A stretch of DNA of 43,243 bases from Fibrobacterota bacterium (lineage in GTDB: Bacteria; Fibrobacterota; Fibrobacteria; UBA11236), in assembly GCA_947482115.1 (NCBI GenBank), contig CANKII010000012.1:1-43243 (forward strand). Direction: 5' to 3'. The notes under the pieces were generated by a model. That model worked only from the letters and a program-made list of their open reading frames with translations, ran no database searches and was not told where the DNA came from. The position numbers and the translations under genes are program-made. Shown in pieces: positions 1 through 11,452 of the stretch (the stretch's first letter is position 1; every line of letters starts with the position of its first letter).

Positions 1-122
1 TGGAACGGTTATCCCGTAAGAGGTTTTGGATAATGTGAGTCTCGGCGATGTGGGCATGGTTTCGGTGCTCCGAACACACCGAAAACCGTGAAGACTCCAT
101 CTCACACGAGGGACTCATTCGA
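1..122 (+). other. structured transcript tail, 5' end outside window
   Basis: No open reading frame is convincing here. The stretch folds well: TGTGAG at 34-39 pairs with CTCACA at 101-106, enclosing a strong hairpin of GGTTTCGGTG (58-67) with CACCGAAAACC (77-87). It runs directly into an intrinsic terminator. This fits the 3' end of a non-coding RNA, or a structured 3' untranslated region, transcribed rightwards. I could not match it to tmRNA, 6S RNA, SRP RNA or RNase P RNA by eye, so it is left unnamed. Confidence 0.35.
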
Positions 123-146
123 GGGAGGCGAAAGCCTCCCTTTTTT
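123..146 (+). terminator. intrinsic terminator of the upstream rightward transcript
   Basis: GGGAGGC (123-129), GAAA tetraloop, GCCTCCC (134-140), then six T (141-146). The T run is on the plus strand only, so it ends rightward transcription. The pyrC stop codon overlaps the end of the T run from the other side. Confidence 0.85.
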
Positions 147-1491
147 ATTTATGCGGAATTTTTTCCCAGGCCGGATCAAATTGAATTGGCTTACCCCAGC
201 CCGGTTCGTTGAATTTCCCGTCGCGATAAACAAACCTTCCGCGCACCAAAGTCATTATCGGCCAGCCTTTTAAAGTCCGGCCATCGTAGGGACTCCAGTT
301 TACCTTGGTTTGCAAATGCCCGTTTTGAACCTTGCGTTCCAGCTTCATGTCCACCAACACCAAGTCGGCATCATAGCCGACTTCGATTTTGCCTTTGCCC
401 ACCATGCCATACAGCCGTGCAGGACCTTCACACATCCATCGCACCAAATCGGAGAGGGAACACAGTCCCTGATTCACGCGGTTCAACATCACGGGTAAAA
501 GAGTCTCCACACCGGGCATGCCTGCGGGCGCTGATGGATAACCCTTTGCTTTTTCTTCGCGCGTATGCGGTGCGTGATCCGTAGCCGTGCATTCGATGAT
601 GCCGTCTTTCAATGCCTGCCACAGGGCTTTGCCATGTCGCGCTTCGCGAATGGGTGGATTCATTTGGGCATAGGTTCCCAAGCGTTCATAGTCTTCCGGA
701 AACTGAAGAAGAAAATGTTGCGGACACACTTCGGCAGAAATGAGACCCTGAACTTTTTCCTTTTCCAGGAAGCGAACTTCTTCTTCGGTGGTCAGATGAA
801 GGACATGCAGACGACGGTTGTTTTTCTTCGCCAGTTCCACTGCCAAAGTCGTAGCTTTCAGCGCTGCCTCAGGAGAACGGATGAAGGGGTGATCCATCAA
901 AGTTGCTTTGTCACCCATTGCCTCCCGGTTCGCCTTGATCATGTTGTCGTCTTCGGCATGTACGGCGATGAGCTTGTGTCCCTTGGCGAAAATCTTTTCA
1001 AGATCGGGACGCTGGCTCACCAATAGTGTTCCTGTGGAGGAACCCATGAAAATTTTGATGCCGCAAGCCTCCTTGGCAGCGAGCAGTTCTTCCAGATTAT
1101 CCGGTGTGGCGCCGACGAAGAATCCGAAATCCACATGGCATTTGGTTTTTGCCAGCGCGATTTTTTCCCGTAAGGCTTGCGCGGTGGTTGCCGGAGGATT
1201 GGTGTTCGGCATGTCAAGAAAGGCCGTGACACCACCGGCAGCAGCAGCACGCGATCCGGATTCCAGATCTTCCTTGTGCGTATTCCCCGGTTCGCGAAAG
1301 TGAACCTGCGGATCGATCACGCCGGGCATCAAAGTCAAGCCCTGTGCATTCACAATTTCATCCGCTTTGAACGAAGAAAGACTTCCGGGATTTTCGATCC
1401 GGGAAATCTTTTCATTCTCGATTAAAATGTCTTTGGGTTCCACTCCCGCTGGAGTGACGATTTCTGCGCCGAGGATCAGTAAGGATGCCAT
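145..1491 (-). CDS. pyrC: dihydroorotase, class I
   Basis: Amidohydrolase-fold enzyme of de novo pyrimidine synthesis, cyclising N-carbamoyl-aspartate to dihydroorotate in the cytoplasm. At 448 residues it has the usual class I length. Family landmarks are in order: the metal motif DPQVHFREPG near residue 60, HAED for substrate/metal binding, HVLHLTT, EVCPQHFLL and ATDHAPHTREEK near the C-terminus. The first metal His of the usual HxH is Gln here (QVH); I recall the same form from Bacteroidetes-type dihydroorotases, so it is probably a lineage trait, not inactivation. The ribosome site before the ATG is weak. It lies 26 bases after the small HTH gene on the same strand and may be co-transcribed. 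Allantoinase or hydantoinase is less likely given the REPG and ATDHAPH motifs. Confidence 0.93.
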   Translation of the reverse strand: MASLLILGAEIVTPAGVEPKDILIENEKISRIENPGSLSSFKADEIVNAQGLTLMPGVIDPQVHFREPGNTHKEDLESGSRAAAAGGVTAFLDMPNTNPPATTAQALREKIALAKTKCHVDFGFFVGATPDNLEELLAAKEACGIKIFMGSSTGTLLVSQRPDLEKIFAKGHKLIAVHAEDDNMIKANREAMGDKATLMDHPFIRSPEAALKATTLAVELAKKNNRRLHVLHLTTEEEVRFLEKEKVQGLISAEVCPQHFLLQFPEDYERLGTYAQMNPPIREARHGKALWQALKDGIIECTATDHAPHTREEKAKGYPSAPAGMPGVETLLPVMLNRVNQGLCSLSDLVRWMCEGPARLYGMVGKGKIEVGYDADLVLVDMKLERKVQNGHLQTKVNWSPYDGRTLKGWPIMTLVRGRFVYRDGKFNEPGWGKPIQFDPAWEKIPHK

Positions 1492-1517
1492 ATTGCAAAC
1501 TTACTGTTTTTAGGGAA

Positions 1518-1850
1518 TTATTTCGACAGTTCTTTTAAGGCCCGTTGCAAAACGGTGAGCTGGCGTTTAATGGCCTTCAAACCGGCTAGGGCGGTTTTGA
1601 CGCGGCGGAGTTTGCGGCCGTCCAGTCCGGCTTTGACTGCGCGGCTGCCACGGGGGATGCCGTTCACTCCGAGTTTCATCCAGCGACGCAGGGCGATGTA
1701 GGAAACTCCATATTTGCGACAGGCGGCCGTAATGCCTCCGCGTCCGATTTTGTCCGCGAAAGCCAAAATCTCCCTGCGCTCGGCAATGCTATAGCGCTTG
1801 CCGGTGTTTCCTTTTTTACGGCTGGATTTTTTGGAGGCAGATTTTTTCAA
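1518..1850 (-). CDS. small basic HTH DNA-binding protein
   Basis: A 110-residue, very Lys/Arg-rich protein. The first 17 residues are a basic tail. Residues 19-60 contain a helix-turn-helix of the transposase/homeodomain-like type (YSIAERREILAFADKIG, then AACRKYGVSYIALRRWM). The C-terminal third is helical and basic. The start is TTG at 1850, chosen because AAAGGA lies seven bases upstream and the nearby ATG runs into a stop at once. It resembles the DNA-binding half of IS3-type OrfA proteins, but there is no second transposase frame and no terminal inverted repeat, so it looks like a stand-alone regulator or nucleoid-type protein. Function unknown. Confidence 0.7.
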   Translation of the reverse strand: MKKSASKKSSRKKGNTGKRYSIAERREILAFADKIGRGGITAACRKYGVSYIALRRWMKLGVNGIPRGSRAVKAGLDGRKLRRVKTALAGLKAIKRQLTVLQRALKELSK

Positions 1851-1928
1851 GACGACATCCTTTCCGCGAACGTGACTGTTAATTTAACAAGACATTTTAA
1901 GATTTGGATGAATTGAAAGGTTTAACAC

Positions 1929-2441
1929 ATGTTGAAATCCTCCAAAATTCCGGAACATTTTGATGCAGAGAATACGCCTGCTTTGACTCTGAAAAAGAGA
2001 TCGGATACCAAATCTGTTTCTGATTTACAGAAAGCTGTTAGTGGAATGACCGGTTTTTCGGATGAAAGACGCATGGTGATTTTGGGTCTGTTGTTTCTTT
2101 GGCATGATCATTGGACGGAAGCGCATAAGGCAACGGACGACTATGAAGGAACACCGGATTCCGATTTACTGCATGCCATGGTGCACCGTCGCGAAGGCGA
2201 TTATGGGAACTCAGAATACTGGTTGCGCAGCGCGGGAAATCACCCCTTGTTTGAAATTCTGGGTTCGAGAGTCGAGCCTCTTTTATTGGATGATGAAAAT
2301 CTGAGAAGGAAAATCCTGCCCAATGGAAAGTGGGATGCCAAAGGATTCGTGCGTGCGATAAAGGAACAACCGAATCATTCCCTCCTGAAGGAAATTCAAG
2401 CCGAGGAGTTCCGTTGTTTTTACGAATATCTCGTCGGATAG
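1929..2441 (+). CDS. conserved hypothetical protein (HRREGDYGN motif)
   Basis: A 170-residue soluble protein without a signal peptide. The ATG is preceded by AAAGG at good spacing. The central part carries a recognisable conserved block, LLHAMVHRREGDYGNSEYWL followed by AGNHPLFE, typical of a family of unknown function seen in several environmental phyla; the His and Arg/Glu residues look like a conserved polar site. No catalytic role can be assigned. Its last 28 bases overlap the start of the secreted phosphoesterase gene, so the two are probably translationally coupled. Confidence 0.75.
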   Translation: MLKSSKIPEHFDAENTPALTLKKRSDTKSVSDLQKAVSGMTGFSDERRMVILGLLFLWHDHWTEAHKATDDYEGTPDSDLLHAMVHRREGDYGNSEYWLRSAGNHPLFEILGSRVEPLLLDDENLRRKILPNGKWDAKGFVRAIKEQPNHSLLKEIQAEEFRCFYEYLVG

Positions 2442-3367
2442 CCCTTAGCTTATTTCTGCTGGCTGTTTGCGGAAACGCCGGAGCCGCAGCTCCGCTGCGC
2501 ATTGCCACGTTCAATCTGGAATGGCTGGTGACGACTGCGAATGAAAACAACATGTCGCCGTGGAAAAATGAAGAAGATTTGGAAAAACACCGCCGGAATC
2601 TGGCGCAGATACTGGCGGAGAACGTTCATGCAGATATTGTTTGTGTATTGGAATCCACATCGAAAAGGGCTTTGGAAAAACTGGTGTCGGAACCTGCATT
2701 AAGTCCAATGCATTATCGCATCTATCATCTCGAATCGGAAGATTTTGCAACCGGACAGGATGTGGCTTTTTTGGCTCGTGTTCCCTTGGATCGGATTGCG
2801 GGAAGGGACATCAACGATTTTCGCGGACGCGGCAAAGATCCTCTCACTAAACGGGCGATTATTTATTTGACATCGGGAAAGCTTAAGCTCGGAATTTTGG
2901 GAATGCATTTGCTGGCTCATCCGGATGACGCACGGCGAACGCGCAGAAGAATTTCACAGGCGTCTGCGGCATCGCGGCTCGTGCGCGATGAAATTGTGGC
3001 GCGGGGTTATACGCCGATTGTATTGGGCGACTTGAATGATTTTGATTCAGACATTCAAGGTGGGGAAGGCTATTCCAAGCGGCGTAGGGTGATTCATATC
3101 CTGAAGGATTTTGACTGGAAAAAATCCGGGGATGAATTGTTCAATTCTGCGGAGCGCATTCAATCCTTGTCGGAACGCTACTCGGCCTATTGGGATTTGA
3201 ACAAGAATGGAATACGCGACAGAGATGAACCCCTATCACTTATGGATCATATTTTGATCGATAGATCCCTGTCTGCACGATTGATGAAGGCGGAAATCCT
3301 GCACGAACCGAAAGATGGCTCTGTGTCGGATCATTGGCCTGTGGTGGTTGAGTTGACGACCTTGTAG
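2414..3367 (+). CDS. secreted endonuclease/exonuclease/phosphatase family protein
   Basis: About 317 residues. The chosen start is TTG at 2414, because CGAGGAG lies five bases upstream and the protein then begins with a clean signal peptide (charged start, hydrophobic run ALSLFLLAVCG, cleavage near GAAA). The reading frame is open back to an ATG at 2330, but that would bury the signal peptide. Metal-dependent phosphoesterase motifs of the DNase I/EEP fold are present: FNLEWL, DIVCVLEST (metal Glu), GDLNDFDSD and the terminal SDHWPVVVEL. An acidic segment, DLNKNGIRDRDEP, looks like a Ca-binding or dockerin-like loop. Probably an exported nuclease or phosphodiesterase; the substrate cannot be told. 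Confidence 0.85.
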   Translation: MFLRISRRIALSLFLLAVCGNAGAAAPLRIATFNLEWLVTTANENNMSPWKNEEDLEKHRRNLAQILAENVHADIVCVLESTSKRALEKLVSEPALSPMHYRIYHLESEDFATGQDVAFLARVPLDRIAGRDINDFRGRGKDPLTKRAIIYLTSGKLKLGILGMHLLAHPDDARRTRRRISQASAASRLVRDEIVARGYTPIVLGDLNDFDSDIQGGEGYSKRRRVIHILKDFDWKKSGDELFNSAERIQSLSERYSAYWDLNKNGIRDRDEPLSLMDHILIDRSLSARLMKAEILHEPKDGSVSDHWPVVVELTTL

Positions 3368-3395
3368 GGGCAGGTTTTAAAGCTGCCCCTACAAG
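3361..3395. repeat. 13-bp perfect inverted repeat between convergent genes
   Basis: CTTGTAGGGGCAG (3361-3373), nine-base loop, CTGCCCCTACAAG (3383-3395). It includes the stop of the phosphoesterase gene and ends just before the uvrA stop. It can form a hairpin in both transcripts, but neither strand has an immediate T run, so it looks more like a mobile palindromic (REP-like) element than a classical terminator. It may still protect 3' ends. Confidence 0.7.
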
Positions 3396-3397
3396 GT

Positions 3398-6412
<3,015 letters not shown>

Positions 6413-6533
6413 AGGAAGCAAATATAGTGAAACTTTGAGCAGTAGTCCAGAGAATGGCGGTCTCCGAAACGAACCTTTAATTGCCTCCACTCTTAATGAG
6501 AAAGCGGGTACTTTCGGAAGGAACGGAGAAAAG

Positions 6534-7064
6534 ATGAAACTACGTCCCAGCTTTCAGCTTCTGATCGGAATGGTGTTTTTGTTGGCGGTGAACGCGCAGG
6601 AACAAGACTCTCAACGTCTCCCCGAAAAACGGTTCCTTGAAAAAGTGGTGGCGATTGACGGTCGGACCGTTGATGTCAAAGCGTTGGCGCAAAACAAGAC
6701 TTTGGTGGTTGTGACCTTAAAAGCAACCTGGTGTCCAGTATGCCAGAGTCAATTGATGCGCATCAAGGAGAGATTGTCGGAATCCGAGGCCTGCGGCATT
6801 TCTTATCTGGTACTTGCCCCTGGGCCGCGCGAAGAGCTTTTGGAAATCCAGAAAAAGATCAAGTTTCGTTTCCCGTTCATCGAAGATAAGGATTTGCAGA
6901 TCGCGAAGTCCCTGGGTTTACAGATGAGTGAGGAGGAAATCCTTCCGGCGATTTTCATTCTGACGAAGGATTTGAAAGTGGGCTGGATGCAGGCGGGGCG
7001 GAGCGACGCGCAATATGGAGACCCGGCGCTGTTTGAGGAAGTCCGGTGTGCGGGATGGATTTAG
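6534..7064 (+). CDS. exported thioredoxin-like (TlpA/AhpC-TSA type) protein
   Basis: 176 residues from the ATG at 6534, preceded by GGAG at five bases; the longer frame upstream is not supported. The N-terminus MKLRPSFQLLIGMVFLLAVNAQ is a signal peptide. The body has the thioredoxin-fold redox motif WCPVC near residue 62 after the VVVTLKATW strand, then a peroxiredoxin-like core and a cis-Pro region (ILPAIFIL). The likely role is a periplasmic thiol reductase or oxidase, or a peroxidase-like protein. There is no dedicated cytochrome-maturation or DsbD neighbour, so the partner is unknown. It reads towards ettA with 70 bases between. Confidence 0.8.
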   Translation: MKLRPSFQLLIGMVFLLAVNAQEQDSQRLPEKRFLEKVVAIDGRTVDVKALAQNKTLVVVTLKATWCPVCQSQLMRIKERLSESEACGISYLVLAPGPREELLEIQKKIKFRFPFIEDKDLQIAKSLGLQMSEEEILPAIFILTKDLKVGWMQAGRSDAQYGDPALFEEVRCAGWI

Positions 7065-7134
7065 CGATTGTGTTTACAGAGTAAAAACCTCATGTCCTTT
7101 TTTGCATCTTTAACCCTCTTTTCCGAGGTTTATC

Positions 7135-8817
7135 ATGGCTGAAAAATTCATCTACTACATGCACCGCATGTCCAAAATCTACCCGCCTGCCAAAAAGGTG
7201 CTGGACAATGTTTCCCTCTCGTTTTACTACGGCGCCAAGATCGGTATCATCGGCTACAACGGTGCCGGTAAATCGACTTTGATGAAAATCATGGCCGGGA
7301 TGGACAAGGAATTCGACGGCGAAGCGTGGATCGAATCGGGCCGCACCTGCGGTTATCTCTCGCAGGAACCGCAGCTCGATCCCACGCTCAATGTCAAGGG
7401 CAATGTCGAATTGGCGGTGAAGGCCACCAAAAAATTGATCGACGATTTCAATGACATCTCCAACAAGTTCGCGGAACCGATGGATGATGACATGATGAAC
7501 AAGCTGCTGGAAAAGCAAAGCAAGTTGCAGGATCAAATCGACGCCTGCGATGGCTGGGATCTGGATCGTCATTTGGAAATCGCGATGGATGCTTTGCGCC
7601 TGCCTCCCGGTGATGCCGAGATTACCCATTTGTCCGGCGGAGAAAAACGCCGCGTAGCTTTGTGTCGCTTGCTCCTCGAGAAACCTGATCTGCTTTTGCT
7701 CGACGAACCCACCAACCATCTCGACGCGGAATCCGTCGCATGGTTGGAAACGCATTTGAAGGAGTACAAAGGTTCCGTCATTCTCGTGACTCACGATCGC
7801 TACTTCCTCGACGGAGTTGTCGGCTGGATTCTGGAACTCGATCGCGGGCGCGGCATTCCCTACGAAGGCAATTACAGTTCCTGGCTGGAACAAAAATCGG
7901 CGCGTATGGCGCTGGAAGAGAAAGAAGAGAGCCGCCGCCAGAAGCAGCTCAAAGCCGAACTGGAATGGGTGCGCATGTCTCCCAAGGCCCGTCAATCCAA
8001 GGGCAAAGCGCGTCTCAGTTCGTATGAAGAATTGTTGCGTCAGAGTACGCCGGAAAAACTCAAAGGTGCGCAAATCTCCATTCCGCCCGGTCCGCGTCTC
8101 GGCGATCTCGTCATCGAAGCCAAGGGAATCAGCAAGGCTTATGGCGACAAGTTGTTGTTCGAAAATCTGGAGTTCAATCTCCCGCGCGCCGGAATTGTCG
8201 GCGTCATCGGTCCCAACGGTGCAGGTAAAACAACGTTGTTCCGTTTGATTACCGGACAGGAAAAACCGGATTCCGGAACGTTGCGTCTCGGCGATTCCGT
8301 GTTGTTGAGTTATGTCGATCAAAGTCGCGATACTTTGAACGGCGAAAATTCCGTTTTCGAGGAAATCGCAGGTGGTGACAAGGATTTAATCAAGCTCGGC
8401 GGTGTCGAAGTGAATGCCCGCATGTATGTGGGCAAGTTCAATTTCTCCGGCAGCGATCAGCAGAAAAAAGTGAAGGATCTCTCCGGCGGTGAACGCAATC
8501 GCGTGCATTTGGCCAAGCTGTTGCAAACCGGCGGTAACGTGCTGTTGCTCGACGAACCCACCAACGATTTGGACGTGGATACGTTGCAGGGATTGGAACA
8601 GGCGGTTTCCGAATTCTCGGGTTGCGTCGTGGTGATTTCCCATGATCGCTGGTTTCTCGATCGACTGGCGACGCACATTCTCGCTTTCGAAGGCGAATCG
8701 CAGGTGGTGTACTTCGAGGGAAACTATCAGGCCTACGAGGAAAACCGCCGCAAACGTCTGGGTCTTGATGCGGACACACCGCATCGTATTCATTACAAAC
8801 CACTGGTACGGCAATAA
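7135..8817 (+). CDS. ettA: energy-dependent translational throttle protein EttA (ABC-F)
   Basis: 560 residues with two ABC ATPase domains in one chain and no membrane segment. It binds the ribosomal E site and couples translation to ATP/ADP. Domain 1 has GYNGAGKST, LSGGEKRRVALCRLL and LLLLDEPTNHLD; the EttA-type arm and linker follow; domain 2 has GPNGAGKTT, LSGGERNRVHLAKLL and LLLDEPTNDLD. The N-terminus (KFIYYMHRMSKIYPPAKKVLDNVSLSFYYGAKIGI) is characteristic of EttA among ABC-F proteins. The ribosome site GAGG (7125-7128) can pair with an upstream AAACCTC (7085-7091), which could partly hide it. The gene ends at a strong bidirectional terminator. Confidence 0.95.
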   Translation: MAEKFIYYMHRMSKIYPPAKKVLDNVSLSFYYGAKIGIIGYNGAGKSTLMKIMAGMDKEFDGEAWIESGRTCGYLSQEPQLDPTLNVKGNVELAVKATKKLIDDFNDISNKFAEPMDDDMMNKLLEKQSKLQDQIDACDGWDLDRHLEIAMDALRLPPGDAEITHLSGGEKRRVALCRLLLEKPDLLLLDEPTNHLDAESVAWLETHLKEYKGSVILVTHDRYFLDGVVGWILELDRGRGIPYEGNYSSWLEQKSARMALEEKEESRRQKQLKAELEWVRMSPKARQSKGKARLSSYEELLRQSTPEKLKGAQISIPPGPRLGDLVIEAKGISKAYGDKLLFENLEFNLPRAGIVGVIGPNGAGKTTLFRLITGQEKPDSGTLRLGDSVLLSYVDQSRDTLNGENSVFEEIAGGDKDLIKLGGVEVNARMYVGKFNFSGSDQQKKVKDLSGGERNRVHLAKLLQTGGNVLLLDEPTNDLDVDTLQGLEQAVSEFSGCVVVISHDRWFLDRLATHILAFEGESQVVYFEGNYQAYEENRRKRLGLDADTPHRIHYKPLVRQ

Positions 8818-8822
8818 AAAAA

Positions 8823-8849
8823 CCCCCGGTGATTCACCGGGGGTTTTTT
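8823..8849 (+). terminator. ettA terminator, bidirectional
   Basis: CCCCCGGTG (8823-8831), three-base loop, CACCGGGGG (8835-8843) and six T. An A run precedes it, so it can also end leftward transcription coming from the rpmB side. Confidence 0.92.
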
Positions 8850-8887
8850 AAAACCGAATGTTGGAAGGTGTGGAAGCGGAGTCCGAT

Positions 8888-8906
8888 CCCTGAGCCTGTC
8901 GAAGGG
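8888..8906. repeat. REP-like palindrome, CCCTGAGCCTGTCGAAGGG type
   Basis: This 19-base sequence, with complementary ends CCCT/AGGG, belongs to a type of short intergenic repeat I recall from many environmental genomes (read on the other strand as CCCTTCGACAGGCTCAGGG). It lies between the ettA terminator and the end of rpmB. Only one copy is in this window. Confidence 0.55.
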
Positions 8907-8915
8907 CCGGCTGAG

Positions 8916-9155
8916 TTAAGCCTTTTCCATTTGCAATTGATGCATTTGCTTGAGAGCGGCATCAATGCCGTTCTTTGCGATGAAGCGGACGCCGGCACTG
9001 CTAACCTTCAACGTCACCCATTTTTTTTCAGCGGCCACCCAGAAGCGCTTCTTGTGCAAATTCACTTCGAAGAACTTGCGGGTATGGTTCATGGCATGAG
9101 AAACTTGGTTTCCCTTTTGCTTTTTCTTACCGGTCACTTCACAAATGCGGCTCAT
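8916..9155 (-). CDS. rpmB: 50S ribosomal protein L28
   Basis: 79 residues, usual for L28. The N-terminus MSRICEVTGKKKQKGNQVSHAMNHTRKFF is diagnostic, followed by the NLHKKRFWVAAEKKWVTLKVSS core. Only one Cys is near the N-terminus, so this is a zinc-free form. GAGG lies five bases before the ATG. It stands 88 bases downstream of ispH on the same strand, with no rpmG next to it. Confidence 0.96.
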   Translation of the reverse strand: MSRICEVTGKKKQKGNQVSHAMNHTRKFFEVNLHKKRFWVAAEKKWVTLKVSSAGVRFIAKNGIDAALKQMHQLQMEKA

Positions 9156-9243
9156 GGTTGCCTCGTTTTAAACGAAAATTGAGTGGGCTAAGTTAATAAA
9201 GGCGTTTCGGAAATCCCAGAGTAAATCCCAGCTATTCAACGAT

Positions 9244-10203
9244 TTAGGTGGTTGTCAGCACCTCGGGAAGCGAAAAACGCACGTTTTCTTCAAGGATGAC
9301 ATAGTCCTCAGCCGGGGTTCCGGGGAATTCCTTTTGGATCCACCGCACCACATCCTGCACCAAATCCTCGGGAGCGGAAGCCCCGGAAGAGATGCCCACG
9401 TTCTCTACCCCGCTGAACCATTCCCGCCGCAAGTCTTGTGGGCCATCTATTAAGTAGGACGGTTTGCCGATGCGTTCGCCCAATTCGCGCAGTCGGTTGG
9501 AATTGGAACTGTTGCGGGAGCCAATCACTAAAAGCAAGTCCACCAACTCGGCCATCTTTAACACGGCGCTTTGGCGATTGGTGGTGGCATAACACAAATC
9601 ACCTTTTTCCGGTCCCTTGATGGCGGGAAAGCGTTGGCGCAACGCCGCCATGATATCCTTGGTTTCATCGATCGACAAGGTGGTTTGCGTGGTATAAGCC
9701 AATTCATTTTCATCGGGAACCTGAAGCGTCGCTACATCCTCCACAGTTTCCACCAGAATCACTTCACCGGGATTCAACTGGCCCATGGTGCCTATGACTT
9801 CGGGATGGCCCTGATGTCCGATCAGAATGATGCGGCGGTTGCTTTGGTTGTGTCGCTTCACCGAGGTGTGCACTTTTTTCACCAGCGGACAGGTTGCGTC
9901 TAATGTCATCAAATGACGGGTCTCGGCTTCTTGATGCACGGCAACAGGAACGCCGTGGGCGCTGAAAACAGCCACGGCCTTTTCAGGAACTTCTTCCAGC
10001 TCCTCCACGAACACCGCGCCTTTTTCCTTGAGCCGTGAGACTACGGCCTGGTTGTGCACGATTTCATGCCGCACATAAACCGGCGCCCCGAATTTTTCCA
10101 GCGCTTTTTCCACGATGCTGATGGCGCGATCCACGCCGGCGCAGAAACCGCGAGGGGAAGCCAGGTAAATTTTCATGGTCATAAAGTAAGTCTTATCGCT
10201 CAT
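9244..10203 (-). CDS. ispH: 4-hydroxy-3-methylbut-2-enyl diphosphate reductase
   Basis: Iron-sulfur enzyme making IPP and DMAPP in the last step of the MEP isoprenoid pathway. Conserved Cys residues are in RGFCAGVDRAI, DATCPLVKKVH and GDLCYATTNRQ; the substrate-binding HEIVHN, SAHGVP, GHQGHPEV and SSNSNRL motifs are all present. Homologues start at the tenth residue here (MKIYLASPRGFCAG; ATG at 10176). I keep the ATG at 10203 because it overlaps the waaA stop region and has AGGG upstream, but 10176 is a real alternative. A palindromic repeat lies exactly on this start. Confidence 0.94.
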   Translation of the reverse strand: MSDKTYFMTMKIYLASPRGFCAGVDRAISIVEKALEKFGAPVYVRHEIVHNQAVVSRLKEKGAVFVEELEEVPEKAVAVFSAHGVPVAVHQEAETRHLMTLDATCPLVKKVHTSVKRHNQSNRRIILIGHQGHPEVIGTMGQLNPGEVILVETVEDVATLQVPDENELAYTTQTTLSIDETKDIMAALRQRFPAIKGPEKGDLCYATTNRQSAVLKMAELVDLLLVIGSRNSSNSNRLRELGERIGKPSYLIDGPQDLRREWFSGVENVGISSGASAPEDLVQDVVRWIQKEFPGTPAEDYVILEENVRFSLPEVLTTT

Positions 10204-11452
10204 CTCGATACGCCCTACGGGCTACTCGATGAGCGACACCCTGCAAAATTTGCTTTTCTCGTTCCATAAACTCCCGACAGGCATGACCCGGATCGGTTTC
10301 AGGTTTTTGCAGAATTTCTGCGTTCAGCGACTTATTTGAGATGCGCAGCAATCCGGCTTTCTCAAGTTTGTGTACCAGATAATTCTGATTCCAATGCTGG
10401 GGTCCAATAACCATGGAGGTTCCCGCTACCAGAGGTTCCCAGAGATTATGGCCGCCGTACGGCGAAAAACTTCCACCGATTACAGTTGTATGACACCGCT
10501 TCAAATATTCCGGGACATGACCGAAGGCGTCGACGAGAATTAATAAGGCATTGGGATTTTGAGAATGAAGGACAAAGCCGAGTGGAATCAAACGGTTTTT
10601 AAAACGGTCGAGTTCCTCCATCTTTCTTGGAAAAACAAACAACGGATTTTGTGGACATAAAATTTGAATGGCTGGGAGAACTGCCGCAAGTTCATCGGCG
10701 TGAAGGGAAAGAAAACAAATGCCTTTGCGATCATTCCAGTTCAAAGAGTTCATTCCCGTCTTTTCATATGTGTGTGAATGCAAATAATGCAGGCCACGAA
10801 GATCCGATCCGACCTCTACATTTTTGCATCCCAGTTTGCGCAGCACCGCCGCTTCTTTTTCACTTTGCGCTTGCACCCAATTCAACATTCCCAGTAAACT
10901 TCTTGTTGTCTCCGGGAATCTTCCATAACGCTTCCGGGCTTTGGGTGTCATGCGCGCCGAAACCCAAAAGACAGGCTTGTTCTGTTGGTGTAAGGTCAGA
11001 ATAAAGTGAGGCCATAGTTCGACTTCGAACAACAGCAGCGATTTGATTTGAAAGTGTTGAACAAATCGTTGGACTACGCTCGGGTGATCAAATGGAGCTA
11101 GAACAGCGCGCCATCGTTTTGGATCTTCTACGGCTTCGATTTGTCGTGATAAAAAATCCAGTCCAGTTGTTGTATTTGTGGTAAGGACAAAAGACACGGG
11201 TAAATCGCTCAGTGTTTGCGCCAATGCCCAAAGTCCCTTGCATTCTCCCAGCGACGCAGCATGCATCCAAATCGCAGGGCTATGAATTGCTTCCGGCCAA
11301 CGCCACCCAAGTCGATCTGCTATTCGCCAGCGTTTCGGACAAAGCCTAAAAGGAAGTATTGATTCCAAACCTGCGAGAATTTTTGCCAACCACAGAATTG
11401 GTTCCCAAGCGAGACGATAAATCCAAAGTCCGATGGAAGGCTTTACTTCCAC
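10193..11452 (-). CDS. waaA: 3-deoxy-D-manno-octulosonic acid (Kdo) transferase
   Basis: Inner-membrane-anchored glycosyltransferase adding Kdo to lipid IVA during LPS inner-core synthesis; its presence implies an outer membrane with lipid A. Roughly 419 residues, with an N-terminal hydrophobic anchor (LWIYRLAWEPILWLAKILAG), the acceptor-side motif HAASLGECKG (usually GE at this place), EVELWPHFI, VSARMTPKARKRYGRF, and the donor-site GGSFSPYGGHNLWEPL near residue 335. The start is uncertain: GTG at 11452 has GGGG upstream at plausible spacing, while TTG at 11467 has none. It overlaps the methyltransferase stop upstream and the ispH start downstream, as in a tightly packed operon. Confidence 0.9.
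   Translation of the reverse strand: MEVKPSIGLWIYRLAWEPILWLAKILAGLESILPFRLCPKRWRIADRLGWRWPEAIHSPAIWMHAASLGECKGLWALAQTLSDLPVSFVLTTNTTTGLDFLSRQIEAVEDPKRWRAVLAPFDHPSVVQRFVQHFQIKSLLLFEVELWPHFILTLHQQNKPVFWVSARMTPKARKRYGRFPETTRSLLGMLNWVQAQSEKEAAVLRKLGCKNVEVGSDLRGLHYLHSHTYEKTGMNSLNWNDRKGICFLSLHADELAAVLPAIQILCPQNPLFVFPRKMEELDRFKNRLIPLGFVLHSQNPNALLILVDAFGHVPEYLKRCHTTVIGGSFSPYGGHNLWEPLVAGTSMVIGPQHWNQNYLVHKLEKAGLLRISNKSLNAEILQKPETDPGHACREFMEREKQILQGVAHRVARRAYRDER
10199..10233. repeat. REP-like imperfect palindrome over the waaA/ispH junction
   Basis: CTCATCTCGATACGCCC (10199-10215) is followed by TAC and GGGCTACTCGATGAG (10219-10233), the near reverse complement. It supplies the last codons of waaA and the first codon of ispH. 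Elements reading CGATACGCCC...GGGCTACTCGA occur in other genomes as dispersed repeats, by recollection. Confidence 0.6.

Noticed and set aside
1518-1850. HTH gene as part of an IS3-type insertion sequence
   Set aside because: No OrfB, no inverted terminal repeats and no target duplication are seen near it.
7090-8322. 410-residue open frame on the minus strand opposite ettA
   Set aside because: It is an antisense shadow of ettA: no family features, no ribosome site, and both ABC domains are intact on the plus strand.
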